Shown here: piece after piece, positions 1 to 6,140 of the stretch
How the letters are laid out: every line of letters starts with the position of its first letter
Numbering within the stretch: position 1 is the stretch's first letter
Origin: CAZTDU01 sp050248795
GTDB lineage: Bacteria; Pseudomonadota; Gammaproteobacteria; Burkholderiales; SG8-39
Direction of reading: 5' to 3'
Assembly (NCBI GenBank): GCA_050248795.1
Contig: JBFWRS010000069.1
Coordinates: 1 to 12,761 of the forward strand
DNA: 12,761 nt
Notes under the pieces: generated by a model
What the model was told of the DNA's origin: nothing
What the model saw: only the letters and a program-made list of their open reading frames with translations
Database searches by the model: none
Translations under genes and position numbers: made by a program

Positions 1-287
1 GCGCGGTTGATCGGCCACTGCGATTCGCGCACCGGGTTGCCCTCGATGTCGATGAGCACCAGGTTCGAGGCGGTGACTTCGCGGTAGTGCAGGCCGAACG
101 GGTTGATGAGGAACAGCGTCTCGTCACCCGGCACGCGCACCGTGATGTGGTTGAAGATCATCTCCACCCAGCCGAGATGGTCGAATATGCGGTATGCGGC
201 CGCGAGCTGCACGCGCAGCGCGCGTTCCGCATCGGTAGGCGCTGCCGCGACTGCGCGTCGGCGCGCGCTCTGCAGGTAGATGCTCAT
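1..287 (-). CDS. Class II aldolase/adducin family protein (N-terminal part, runs off window)
   Basis: Reading the minus strand from an ATG at 287 gives about 95 codons open to the window edge, so only the N-terminus is present. The protein starts MSIYLQSARRR, continues with an amphipathic helix and then shows EMIFNHITVRVPG followed by FLINPFGLHYREV and SNLVLID. This order (helix, N-H-x-T/S-x-R core, INPxGLxYxEVTASNLV) is typical of the class II aldolase/adducin fold, whose members are cytoplasmic metal-dependent aldolases, epimerases or uncharacterised homologues. The zinc-binding His cluster would lie further on and is not in the window, so enzymatic activity and substrate cannot be judged. 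It is divergent from the small gene at 399, with about 110 bases between them. Family assignment is fairly secure; exact function is unknown. Confidence 0.85.
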   Translation of the reverse strand, partial: MSIYLQSARRRAVAAAPTDAERALRVQLAAAYRIFDHLGWVEMIFNHITVRVPGDETLFLINPFGLHYREVTASNLVLIDIEGNPVRESQWPINR

Positions 288-398
288 GGGCTTGGCTTAC
301 GGCACAGGGGGAAACGCGAAGGATATGCCAAAACTGCGGCCGCTCGCCGTGCTGCGCCGCAGATAGACGCGCGCGCTTTCGCATGCGCTACTGCGCGC

Positions 399-749
399 AT
401 GGATGCGCTGCTGCTTGCCGTTACGCTGGCCCTCGCGGCACCCGCTACGTCGCCTGAATATTCCGCGCTGGTGCGCGAATGCGGCGAAGGCGGCGACTTC
501 GTGCGCAACGCCGCGTACTCGCGCGACGCCGGCATGACGCGCGCGGCATTCCTGCAGCGGCTGCACGACGATTTCGCCGCGATCCGCGGACTGCCCGCCA
601 GCCTGCGCTGGTTCGTGCGCACGCCGGAGGACGAGATCTTCCTCGCCGCCGAAGTAGCGCGGGTGTTCGATGCGCCGGACGACGGCAACGCGCACCGCAA
701 GGGCTTCATCTCCCGCTGCATGCAGCGGATCGGGCCGAGCGCCGGCTAG
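399..749 (+). CDS. Small exported hypothetical protein
   Basis: This gene encodes 116 residues from the ATG at 399. The first residues (MDALLLAVTLALAAPATS) form a short hydrophobic segment with an AxA-like end, consistent with a signal peptide although the usual N-terminal positive charge is lacking. The mature part has only two Cys (in VRECGEGGDF and ISRCMQRI), which could form a periplasmic disulfide, and a helix-rich middle (AAFLQRLHDDFAAIRG, then LRWFVRTPEDEIFLAAEVARVFDAP). I do not recognise a named family. The composition and the Cys near each end look like a real conserved small periplasmic protein. The frame stays open upstream to 87, but that part reads against the aldolase gene and has low-complexity Arg/Ala composition, so I place the start at the ATG before the hydrophobic segment. 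It converges with the binding-protein gene, with 21 bases between stops. Confidence 0.6.
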   Translation: MDALLLAVTLALAAPATSPEYSALVRECGEGGDFVRNAAYSRDAGMTRAAFLQRLHDDFAAIRGLPASLRWFVRTPEDEIFLAAEVARVFDAPDDGNAHRKGFISRCMQRIGPSAG

Positions 750-770
750 CGTATCGACGGCGCCGCGTGC

Positions 771-1514
771 TCAGTCCGACGTGGCGGGCGGCGCAACCGA
801 CAGGCCCTGCACCGCGTGGCGCGCGATCAGCTCCGCCACCAGTCCCGAGGACTTGGCTTCTTCGGCAAACGCGCGTAGCCACGCAGCAGTCGCAGCGCCG
901 CGCGACTTCGGCGTTCCCATGGCCTGCTGGATGGCGGTGAAGCGGCCTTCCAGTATGCGTGCGCCCGGCAACCTCGGCGCATCCTTCAGCAGGCGCGGCT
1001 TCAGCCCGGCGAGCACATCGAGCTTATCCTTCGCAAACAGCTCGAACGAGCCCGGCAGCCCTTCGGCAAGCACCAGCGACGCGTGCTCGAGGGTACGTTC
1101 CAGGTACAGCGTGTACGCGGCGCGCGCGGCGGTGGCGATGCGCACGCCCGGCCGGTCGACCTCGGCGATCGACTGGATCGGCGATCCCGGCGGCACCAGG
1201 TAGGTGGCCTCGATCTCGACGTAGGCGGCGGTAAACGCGATGTCGCCCGCGCGCGCGGGTTCGGCGCCGATGAACGCCACGTCCCATTCGTCGTTCTTCG
1301 CGCCATCCGCCGCAAGCCCGGCATTCTCGTAGCCGACGAACTCGAGCTCGGCGCCGAGCCGGCGGGCGATCTCGCGCCCCAGGTCGGGTGCCACGCCCCC
1401 GTGCGTGGGCGCGCGTTTCGTCACCAGCAGGAAATTGCCGTAATTGAGCGCGACGCGAAGCTTGCTCGTGGGCATGAGCCCGGTGCGTACATCGTGGGGG
1501 ATCTGCATGGACAT
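771..1514 (-). CDS. Family-3 solute-binding protein without signal peptide
   Basis: The protein has the periplasmic binding-protein type 2 (SBP_bac_3) pattern: KLRVALNYGNFLLVTK at the N-terminus, GGVAPDLGREIARRLGAELEFV, then NDEWDVAFIGAEPARAGDI and FTAAYVEIEATYLVPPGS. A second lobe begins near VDRPGVRIATAARAAY and the chain returns with AIQQAMGTPKSRGAA. Such proteins usually bind amino acids for ABC importers or act as periplasmic sensors. Here no signal peptide or lipobox precedes the first beta strand, and no permease or ATPase gene is adjacent. I chose the ATG at 1514 (MSMQIPHDVR); the frame extends to an ATG at 1553, but that adds 13 polar residues and runs into the divergent promoter region, and 1508 is also possible. 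Length of about 247 residues fits the family without its leader. Ligand and cellular role are unknown. Confidence 0.8.
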   Translation of the reverse strand: MSMQIPHDVRTGLMPTSKLRVALNYGNFLLVTKRAPTHGGVAPDLGREIARRLGAELEFVGYENAGLAADGAKNDEWDVAFIGAEPARAGDIAFTAAYVEIEATYLVPPGSPIQSIAEVDRPGVRIATAARAAYTLYLERTLEHASLVLAEGLPGSFELFAKDKLDVLAGLKPRLLKDAPRLPGARILEGRFTAIQQAMGTPKSRGAATAAWLRAFAEEAKSSGLVAELIARHAVQGLSVAPPATSD

Positions 1515-1544
1515 CCTGGTGTCTGGCTCAGTGCGGCCTGTTGA

Positions 1545-1550
1545 TAGAAT
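1545..1550 (+). promoter_or_regulatory. Possible -10 element for the thioesterase gene
   Basis: TAGAAT at 1545-1550 matches the sigma-70 -10 consensus at five of six positions. It lies inside a small palindrome, TTGATAGAATCAA (1541-1553), in the gap between the divergent binding-protein and thioesterase genes. No convincing -35 is seen 17 bases upstream, so this is tentative. Confidence 0.3.
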
Positions 1551-1618
1551 CAATCATCCGGGGTTCTGCGTTTCGCAAAGTGTGACACACCGCACCACCT
1601 GAAAGGAGCAGCGAGGAC

Positions 1619-2023
1619 ATGGACGCAGCAGCAGTACAGAAAATGGTCGATCCGATGTTTCCCGGCACCATGGGCGTGAAGATCCTCGAGGTCTCGCCCG
1701 ATCGCGTGACCGCCGAGCTCGAAGTGCGCCAGGGCCTGTGCACGCGGCACGACACGCTGCACGGCGGCGCCTACATGGCTTTCGCCGACACGCTGGGCGC
1801 GGTGGGCACCATCGTCAGCCTGCCCAAGGGCGCTCGCACCTCGACGCTCGAATCGAAGACGAATTTCCTCGGCTCGGCGCCGCTCGGCACCAAGGTGCTG
1901 GGCGAATCCACGCCGCTGCACCGCGGCCGCACCACGCAAGTCTGGACCACGCGCATCACCAACGAGCAGGGCAAGCTGCTCGCGGTCGTCACGCAGACGC
2001 AGATCATCATCCCGGCGACGTGA
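1619..2023 (+). CDS. PaaI-family hotdog thioesterase
   Basis: This 134-residue protein matches the usual size and pattern of PaaI/YbgC-like hotdog thioesterases, cytoplasmic enzymes that hydrolyse acyl-CoA thioesters. The core motif is at residues 45-60: DTLHGGAYMAFADTLG. His48-Gly49-Gly50 is followed by the long central helix carrying Asp57, the expected catalytic acid. The C-terminal strands run through STLESKTNFLGSAPLGTKV and GKLLAVVTQTQIII. The ATG at 1619 is preceded by AAAGGAG at 1602-1608, about 10 bases upstream, which supports the start. It is divergent from the binding-protein gene and is separated by 204 bases from the metal cluster, so it is probably not part of that operon. The substrate cannot be read from the sequence. 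Many members of this family are annotated only as PaaI family thioesterase. Confidence 0.9.
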   Translation: MDAAAVQKMVDPMFPGTMGVKILEVSPDRVTAELEVRQGLCTRHDTLHGGAYMAFADTLGAVGTIVSLPKGARTSTLESKTNFLGSAPLGTKVLGESTPLHRGRTTQVWTTRITNEQGKLLAVVTQTQIIIPAT

Positions 2024-2190
2024 TCAGGTAGCGCGCAAGCGTCGGCGCGGCGCTCGCGCGCTGGAGCGACGAGGGCCAAAGTGCCCCGCAAGACGGTGCC
2101 GGGGCTCGGGCCGATCAGGTGCTGCTGGACAAACCGGCACTGCTGCTGCAAGGGAGGCCGCGCGTCGCTGGCTGAACCTGCCGCTGCTAC

Positions 2191-2221
2191 TTGACCTTGC
2201 AGTGGGTTCAGGGTTTCCAAT
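2191..2221 (+). promoter_or_regulatory. MerR-type promoter/operator of the CDF-merR operon
   Basis: TTGACC (2191-2196) is a good -35 and TCCAAT (2216-2221) matches the -10 consensus at four of six positions. The spacer is 19 bases, the long spacing characteristic of promoters twisted open by MerR activators. Within it lies an imperfect dyad, ACCTTG (2194-2199) and CAGGGT (2209-2214), like operators of CadR/PbrR/ZntR proteins. The MerR regulator encoded at 2833 is the obvious ligand. The predicted transcription start falls on or within a base or so of the ATG at 2228, implying a leaderless mRNA. Confidence 0.7.
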
Positions 2222-2227
2222 ATCGCC

Positions 2228-2851
2228 ATGAGTACCTGCTGCTCGCCGAAACCTCCTGCCGCCGACCGCGCATATCGCAAAGTCCTTGCAATTGCGCTTA
2301 CCCTCAACGCGTCGATGTTCTTCCTCGAACTTGTGGCCGGCATCGCTGCACGCTCCACTTCCCTGCTTGCCGATGCGGCCGACTTCGCGGGCGACGCAGG
2401 CAACTACGCGCTTTCGCTTGGCGTGCTAGCGTTCGCGCCGGCACTGCGGTCACGGGTGGCGCTAGTCAAGGGTCTTTCCATGGGCGCATACGGCCTCGGA
2501 ATCCTTTCCCTTGCCGCATGGAATCTGGGGCGCGGCACACTTCCCGAACCTGCGGCAATGGGCGCAGTCGGATTGCTTGCTCTCGCGGTCAACGTCGGCG
2601 TGGCGGCGATGCTGTATCGATACCGCACCGGCGACGCCGACATGCGCTCGGTCTGGCTCTGCAGCCGAAATGACGCGATCGGCAATGTCGCCGTGATGCT
2701 GGCGGCCGCCGGCGTCTTCGGCACCGGCAGCGGCTGGCCCGATCAACTGGTCGCCGCGATCATGGCCACGCTCGCGCTTGTCGCCTCGGTCAGCGTGGTC
2801 CGGCAGGCGCGCCGTGAGATACTGGAATCGCGATGCGCATCGGCGAACTAG
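2228..2851 (+). CDS. Short cation diffusion facilitator (CDF) metal exporter, no cytoplasmic domain
   Basis: This 207-residue membrane protein is a CDF-type cation exporter, expected to move divalent metal from cytoplasm to periplasm in exchange for protons. After a short N-terminus with a Cys pair (Cys4-Cys5) it shows about six hydrophobic segments, at roughly 18-40, 44-70, 78-100, 108-130, 143-165 and 173-192. Segment 2 carries LLADAADFAGDAGNYALSL and segment 5 carries WLCSRNDAIGNVAVML. In CzcD/ZitB-type proteins the metal site is HxxxD in both segments; here the positions read Asp52-x3-Asp56 and Cys145-x3-Asp149. The protein ends about 10 residues after segment 6, so the usual C-terminal cytoplasmic dimerisation domain (about 80-100 residues) is missing. 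No Shine-Dalgarno is visible; the ATG sits at the predicted transcription start. Its end overlaps merR by 19 bases. Transported metal is uncertain. Confidence 0.87.
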   Translation: MSTCCSPKPPAADRAYRKVLAIALTLNASMFFLELVAGIAARSTSLLADAADFAGDAGNYALSLGVLAFAPALRSRVALVKGLSMGAYGLGILSLAAWNLGRGTLPEPAAMGAVGLLALAVNVGVAAMLYRYRTGDADMRSVWLCSRNDAIGNVAVMLAAAGVFGTGSGWPDQLVAAIMATLALVASVSVVRQARREILESRCASAN

Positions 2852-3294
2852 CCAAACTCGCGCGCTGTCCGGTCGAGACAGTCCGCTACTACGAGAAGGC
2901 CGGCCTGCTGCCCGCGCCACGGCGATCCAGCGGCAACTACCGAGAGTACGGGCCCGACCACGTCGAGCGGCTCTCCTTCATCCGGCGCTGCCGTTCCCTC
3001 GACATGTCACTCTCGGAAGTGAAAGCCCTGCTCGATGCGATCCGGCATCCCGACGCGGATTGCGCACCCGTGAACGCCTTGATCGACGAGCACGCGGCGC
3101 ACGTCACCGCCCGCATCGCGGAACTGAGACTTCTCAAGGTCGAACTGGACGCGATCCGCGCGCATTGCTCCGGCACGCACCCGGTCAGATCCTGCGGCGT
3201 GCTTGAAAGCCTGGGGCGCAGACCCGCGCGCCCGCGTTCGCGCGGGCATCCGGATGGCACGCACGGCGTTGCCAGCGCGAAGCGCTCAAGATAG
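2833..3294 (+). CDS. MerR-family metal-responsive regulator (CadR/PbrR-like)
   Basis: This is a 153-residue cytoplasmic DNA-binding activator. The N-terminal winged helix-turn-helix is clear: MRIGELAKLARCPVETVRYY (1-20), then EKAGLLPAPRR and GNYREYGPDHVERLSFI. A dimerisation helix follows (about 78-110). Metal-binding Cys are at 77 (DADCAPVN), 112 and 121 (HCSGTHPVRSCGVL), which places it with Cd/Pb/Zn-responsive CadR/PbrR proteins rather than with CueR or MerR proper. A basic, Pro/Arg-rich tail of about 25 residues follows. The ATG lies inside the end of the CDF gene (19-base overlap), with a weak GGA at 2824-2826 as ribosome site, suggesting translational coupling. Through the MerR-type promoter at 2191 it should control the CDF gene and itself. 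Whether it also controls the czc genes is not clear, as no second MerR operator was seen. Confidence 0.92.
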   Translation: MRIGELAKLARCPVETVRYYEKAGLLPAPRRSSGNYREYGPDHVERLSFIRRCRSLDMSLSEVKALLDAIRHPDADCAPVNALIDEHAAHVTARIAELRLLKVELDAIRAHCSGTHPVRSCGVLESLGRRPARPRSRGHPDGTHGVASAKRSR

Positions 3295-3297
3295 ACT
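3269..3297 (+). promoter_or_regulatory. Sigma-70-like promoter before the first HGCxGH gene
   Basis: TTGCCA (3269-3274, five of six matches to the -35 consensus) and TAGACT (3292-3297, four of six to -10) are separated by exactly 17 bases. The predicted transcription start coincides with the ATG at 3305, and no Shine-Dalgarno precedes that ATG, so a leaderless mRNA is likely. The promoter overlaps the end of merR. It would let the czc genes be transcribed apart from the CDF-merR pair. Confidence 0.5.
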
Positions 3298-3304
3298 CCG
3301 CGCC

Positions 3305-3625
3305 ATGCGTCGCTTCATCACCGTGTTCGCGCTCCTCGCCTATCTGCTTGCAGGCATGGGTGGTGCGTGGTCGATATCCGCCTCGTTCGAGCATGAGAGC
3401 GAGACCTTCGCGGCCCACACGGGCACGACTGCGCCGCAAAACGCTGCTGACTGCAGCCACGGCTGCCTGGGACATGCAGCGCAGCACCTCTCGGCATTGT
3501 CTGCTATGGCCTTGACATTCGCCGTGCCTTTGGGCGCACCGGATTTTTCCGCAAGGCCCCTGCCTCCAGGGGATCGATTCCTCGACACGCTGTTTCGCCC
3601 TCCACGGCTGAGCTTCTCCGCTTAG
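3305..3625 (+). CDS. Small exported His/Cys protein preceding czcC (CzcI-like position)
   Basis: This 106-residue protein begins with a signal-like segment (MRRFITVFALLAYLLAGMGG). The mature part is rich in potential metal ligands: His30, His38, Cys50, His52, Cys54, His57 and His61, most within CSHGCLGHAAQHLSALS (50-66). It ends in RFLDTLFRPPRLSFSA. Small periplasmic proteins before czcC, such as CzcI of Cupriavidus, occupy the same place and have a similar layout (signal peptide, His-containing middle, Pro/Arg end), but I cannot confirm homology by eye. The likely role is periplasmic metal binding or regulation of efflux. The start was set at ATG 3305, directly after a promoter-like -10; the frame is open further upstream but there it only shadows merR. 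The same HGCxGHxxxHL motif recurs in the gene at 10851. Confidence 0.75.
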   Translation: MRRFITVFALLAYLLAGMGGAWSISASFEHESETFAAHTGTTAPQNAADCSHGCLGHAAQHLSALSAMALTFAVPLGAPDFSARPLPPGDRFLDTLFRPPRLSFSA

Positions 3626-3650
3626 CTGTAAACCGGCCGTAGTTCCCAGC

Positions 3651-3670
3651 CGCCGCGCCTGCGCGCGGCG
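3651..3670 (+). other. GC-rich hairpin in the czcC leader
   Basis: CGCCGCGC (3651-3658) and GCGCGGCG (3663-3670) form a perfect 8-bp all-GC stem with the 4-base loop CTGC. It lies between the stop of the upstream small gene (3625) and the czcC ribosome site (3683). There is no T-run after it, so it is not a classical intrinsic terminator. It could pause RNA polymerase, protect the downstream mRNA or reduce read-through. Confidence 0.45.
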
Positions 3671-3693
3671 TAGCCTTCAGTCGAGGATTGCTC

Positions 3694-4965
3694 GTGTTCG
3701 TTCGTATGCTTCTTGCCGCCGCGGCGCTGCCGCTGGCGAATGTCGCGTGGGCCGCACCCCTCACGCTGGAACAGGCTGTCGCGTTCGCTCAGCGGGCGAA
3801 TCCTGCCTTGCGCTCCGCGCAAGCCGGGCTCGCAGCGCTGGACGGGCAGTTGAAGGACAGCCGCGCATTGCTGTTCAACAACCCGGAGCTATCGGGGGAA
3901 TTCGGTGCCCGACGTGCTCCGCAACAGGGGCTGCCCGATCAACGTACCCGCGAATGGGCGCTCGGCGTGTCGCAGACTTTCGAGATCGCGGGACAGGCAG
4001 GGTTCCGGCGCAGCGCAGCCGAATCGGACCTCGCTGCGGCGCACGAAAGCATCGCCGAGGCGTCGCTGAAGCTGCGCGCCGAGGTCGAGCAGCGCTTTTT
4101 CGAAGTACTTGCCCTCAAGGAGCGGATTGCCAACGAGACGCTCGCGATCAAGGTAATCGAGGACGTTACCACCGTGATACGCAAGCGGGTCACGGCTGGT
4201 GAGGATGCAAAGCTCGACGGGAATCTCGCCGAAGTCGAGGCCGAGCGTGCGCGCAGCCAGATGCTCGCACTGCGTGAACAGCTCTCCCAAGCGTCGGCAG
4301 AGCTGGGCACGGTGCTGCAATGGCCGGCCGCGGAACCCCTGGAAGTCACCGGAAACGTCTACGCAGCGGCCACGCAATATTCGCTGCCGCAACTGCTTTC
4401 GCAGTATGAACGCCGCCCCCAGTTCCGTGCGCTGGAACTGAAGGAACTCGCGGCCCGCAACCGGCTGGAACTGGAAAGGGCGGCGGCCAAGCCCGATATC
4501 ACTTTGGGCGTCTCCGCCGCCCGCGAAGGGCCCGGCGACATGCGCGAGCGCGTGTTTGGCTTCACCGTCTCCGTGCCGCTGCCGCTGTTTCGCCAGAACG
4601 CGGGCGGCATCGGTCGAGCCAGCAGCGAACTCACGCAGGCCAATATCGAACGGCAGGCAGCGGCGCGGGATGCGCGCGCGCAAGTACTCGGCCTGTGGGA
4701 CCGGCACCTGTTGTTGCGCGAACGCGTCGAGCGGCTGCAGCGCGATTCGCTGCCGCGACTGACCGAGAACGAGCGTCTGATCGAGCGCTCGCTGCAGCTC
4801 GGCGAGATAGGCATCGTGCAATTCCTGCTCGCCAGCCGCCAGGCGCTCGAAGGGCGCAAGGATCTGCTGGAATCGCTTGCCGCATACCACGCCAACCGCG
4901 TCGCGCTGGAGTACGTCTCCGGCTGGCATGCGACGACCTCCCCGAAACCTGGAACGGAAAAATGA
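3694..4965 (+). CDS. czcC: TolC-family outer membrane component of Czc-type metal efflux
   Basis: This 423-residue protein is the outer-membrane channel of a tripartite RND metal pump. A signal peptide (MFVRMLLAAAALPLANVAWA, cleavage before APLTLEQAV) is followed by the repeated long-helix pattern of the outer membrane efflux protein family. Landmarks are LTLEQAVAFAQRANPALRSA, FNNPELSGEFG, WALGVSQTFEIAGQ, the second-repeat region FGFTVSVPLPLFRQNAGGIG, and a terminal helix with SLQLGEIGIVQFLLASRQAL. I start it at GTG 3694 because GAGGA (3683-3687) lies six bases upstream; an ATG at 3706 has no properly spaced site and would cut most of the leader's charged start, and the TTG at 3688 abuts the site. 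Its stop overlaps the start of czcB (ATGA). It works with CzcB and CzcA to export metal ions across the outer membrane. Confidence 0.92.
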   Translation: MFVRMLLAAAALPLANVAWAAPLTLEQAVAFAQRANPALRSAQAGLAALDGQLKDSRALLFNNPELSGEFGARRAPQQGLPDQRTREWALGVSQTFEIAGQAGFRRSAAESDLAAAHESIAEASLKLRAEVEQRFFEVLALKERIANETLAIKVIEDVTTVIRKRVTAGEDAKLDGNLAEVEAERARSQMLALREQLSQASAELGTVLQWPAAEPLEVTGNVYAAATQYSLPQLLSQYERRPQFRALELKELAARNRLELERAAAKPDITLGVSAAREGPGDMRERVFGFTVSVPLPLFRQNAGGIGRASSELTQANIERQAAARDARAQVLGLWDRHLLLRERVERLQRDSLPRLTENERLIERSLQLGEIGIVQFLLASRQALEGRKDLLESLAAYHANRVALEYVSGWHATTSPKPGTEK

Positions 4966-6131
4966 TCAGAATCCTGTTGCTGCTTGCTGCACTGTTCTTC
5001 CTTGCCGGCTGCGGCCGCGATGACGGCCACGCTGGGCACAACGACGAAGCGAAAGCCGGGGCGAACGCCGAAAAGCACGATGACCACGGCACCGAAGGAA
5101 CGGCGATCAAGTTGGCGGAGGCCGAGGTGCAGGCGGCCGGCATCAAGCTCGAAGAGGTCGAAGCGCGGGAGATCGCCGATGCGGTAACCGTCACCGCGAC
5201 CATCGTTCCGCACCAGGAACGCATGGCGGCAGTCGCCGCCCGGGTCCCGGCGCGCGTCGTCTCGGTGACCGCCCGGCTCGGGGATCAAGTGGCGAAGGGT
5301 GCTCCACTCGCCCGACTGGACAGCCTGGAGCTGGGCGAGGCGCGTGCCGCTTACGAGCAGGCGGTCAGCCTGGCGGCGCTCGCCGACGCCGACTTCGCAC
5401 GCACTCAGAAGCTGCGCGCCGAGAACATCGTTCCCGAGAAGGAGTTCCTGCGCATGAAAACCGAGTCCCAGAGGGCGCAGGCAACGCTCCGTGCCGCCAA
5501 AGCGCGGCTGCAGCTCCTGGGATCAGGGGCCTCCGGGGCGGGTTCCATGCTCGCCGTCGCCTCGCCGCTTGCTGGCACGGTCATCGAGCGCAACGCGCGC
5601 ATCGGTGAACTCGCCCAACCCGACAAGCCGCTGTTCGTGGTGGCCGACCTGTCGACGCTCTGGATCGACGCGCGTGTGTTCGAGAAGGACCTCGCGCGGC
5701 TGCGCGTCGGCGCGGAAGCGACCGTCGAAGTCGCAGCGTATTCCGGCCGGCGCTTCCCCGGCAAACTCACCTACGTTGGCGCCATGCTCGACAAGGACAC
5801 GCGCACAGTTCCCGCGCGCGTCGAAGTGTCGAACGCGGACGGCATGCTGCTAGCCGGGATGTTCGCCAGCGTCCAGATCGCCACCGGGGATCGCGTGAAA
5901 GCGATCTCGGTGCCGGAGGAGGCGGTGGTGATCATCGACGGCAAGCCGACCGTGTTCGTGAAGGACAACGCCGGATTCGAGCCGCGCACCGTCGAACTGG
6001 GCGGGATACGCCTCGGACGCACGATCATCACCGGCGGGCTGGAAGCCGGCGACGATGCGGTCGTCGCCGGCGCTTTCGGGCTGAAGGCGCGGATGCTGAA
6101 GTCGCGCATCGGCGAAGGCCACGCGCACTAG
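4962..6131 (+). CDS. czcB: RND metal-efflux periplasmic adaptor, lipoprotein (CzcB-like)
   Basis: This 389-residue membrane-fusion protein links CzcA to CzcC. It has a lipoprotein signal, MIRILLLLAALFFLAGC, with lipobox LAGC and Cys17 as the lipidated residue, so it is likely anchored to the inner membrane. A His-rich stretch follows (His23, 26, 39, 42 among Asp/Glu), probably metal-capturing, and the protein ends GHAH. Adaptor domains are in order: a first barrel/lipoyl half (VPARVVSVTARLGDQVAKGAPL, about 96-116), a helical hairpin (about 124-186), the second lipoyl half (ASPLAGTVIERNARIGELAQ, 200-219), a beta barrel (about 228-305) and a membrane-proximal end (about 311-380). The first four bases overlap the czcC stop (ATGA), indicating coupled translation, and czcA starts nine bases after its stop. 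The frame extends upstream inside czcC but is not coding there. Confidence 0.92.
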   Translation: MIRILLLLAALFFLAGCGRDDGHAGHNDEAKAGANAEKHDDHGTEGTAIKLAEAEVQAAGIKLEEVEAREIADAVTVTATIVPHQERMAAVAARVPARVVSVTARLGDQVAKGAPLARLDSLELGEARAAYEQAVSLAALADADFARTQKLRAENIVPEKEFLRMKTESQRAQATLRAAKARLQLLGSGASGAGSMLAVASPLAGTVIERNARIGELAQPDKPLFVVADLSTLWIDARVFEKDLARLRVGAEATVEVAAYSGRRFPGKLTYVGAMLDKDTRTVPARVEVSNADGMLLAGMFASVQIATGDRVKAISVPEEAVVIIDGKPTVFVKDNAGFEPRTVELGGIRLGRTIITGGLEAGDDAVVAGAFGLKARMLKSRIGEGHAH

Positions 6132-6140
6132 GCCGCCGCG

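Noticed and set aside
87..398. Upstream extension of the small exported protein's frame
   Set aside because: It reads opposite to the aldolase gene and would bury the hydrophobic leader at residue 105.
750..770. Possible bidirectional terminator between the convergent genes
   Set aside because: Only 21 bases, with a GGCGCC palindrome but no stem-loop long enough to support a call.
1515..1553. N-terminal extension of the binding protein to ATG 1553
   Set aside because: The added residues are polar, do not form a signal peptide, and overlap the -10-like element of the divergent gene.
2024..2190. Gap between the thioesterase gene and the metal cluster, including inverted repeats at 2083-2088/2100-2105 (6 bp) and 2096-2102/2134-2140 (7 bp)
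   Set aside because: Stems are short or have long loops and no T-run follows; I see no gene, RNA or clear terminator here.
3889..4929. 346-codon minus-strand open frame across czcC
   Set aside because: Antisense to a well-supported TolC-family gene, with composition typical of high-GC shadow frames and no recognisable domain.
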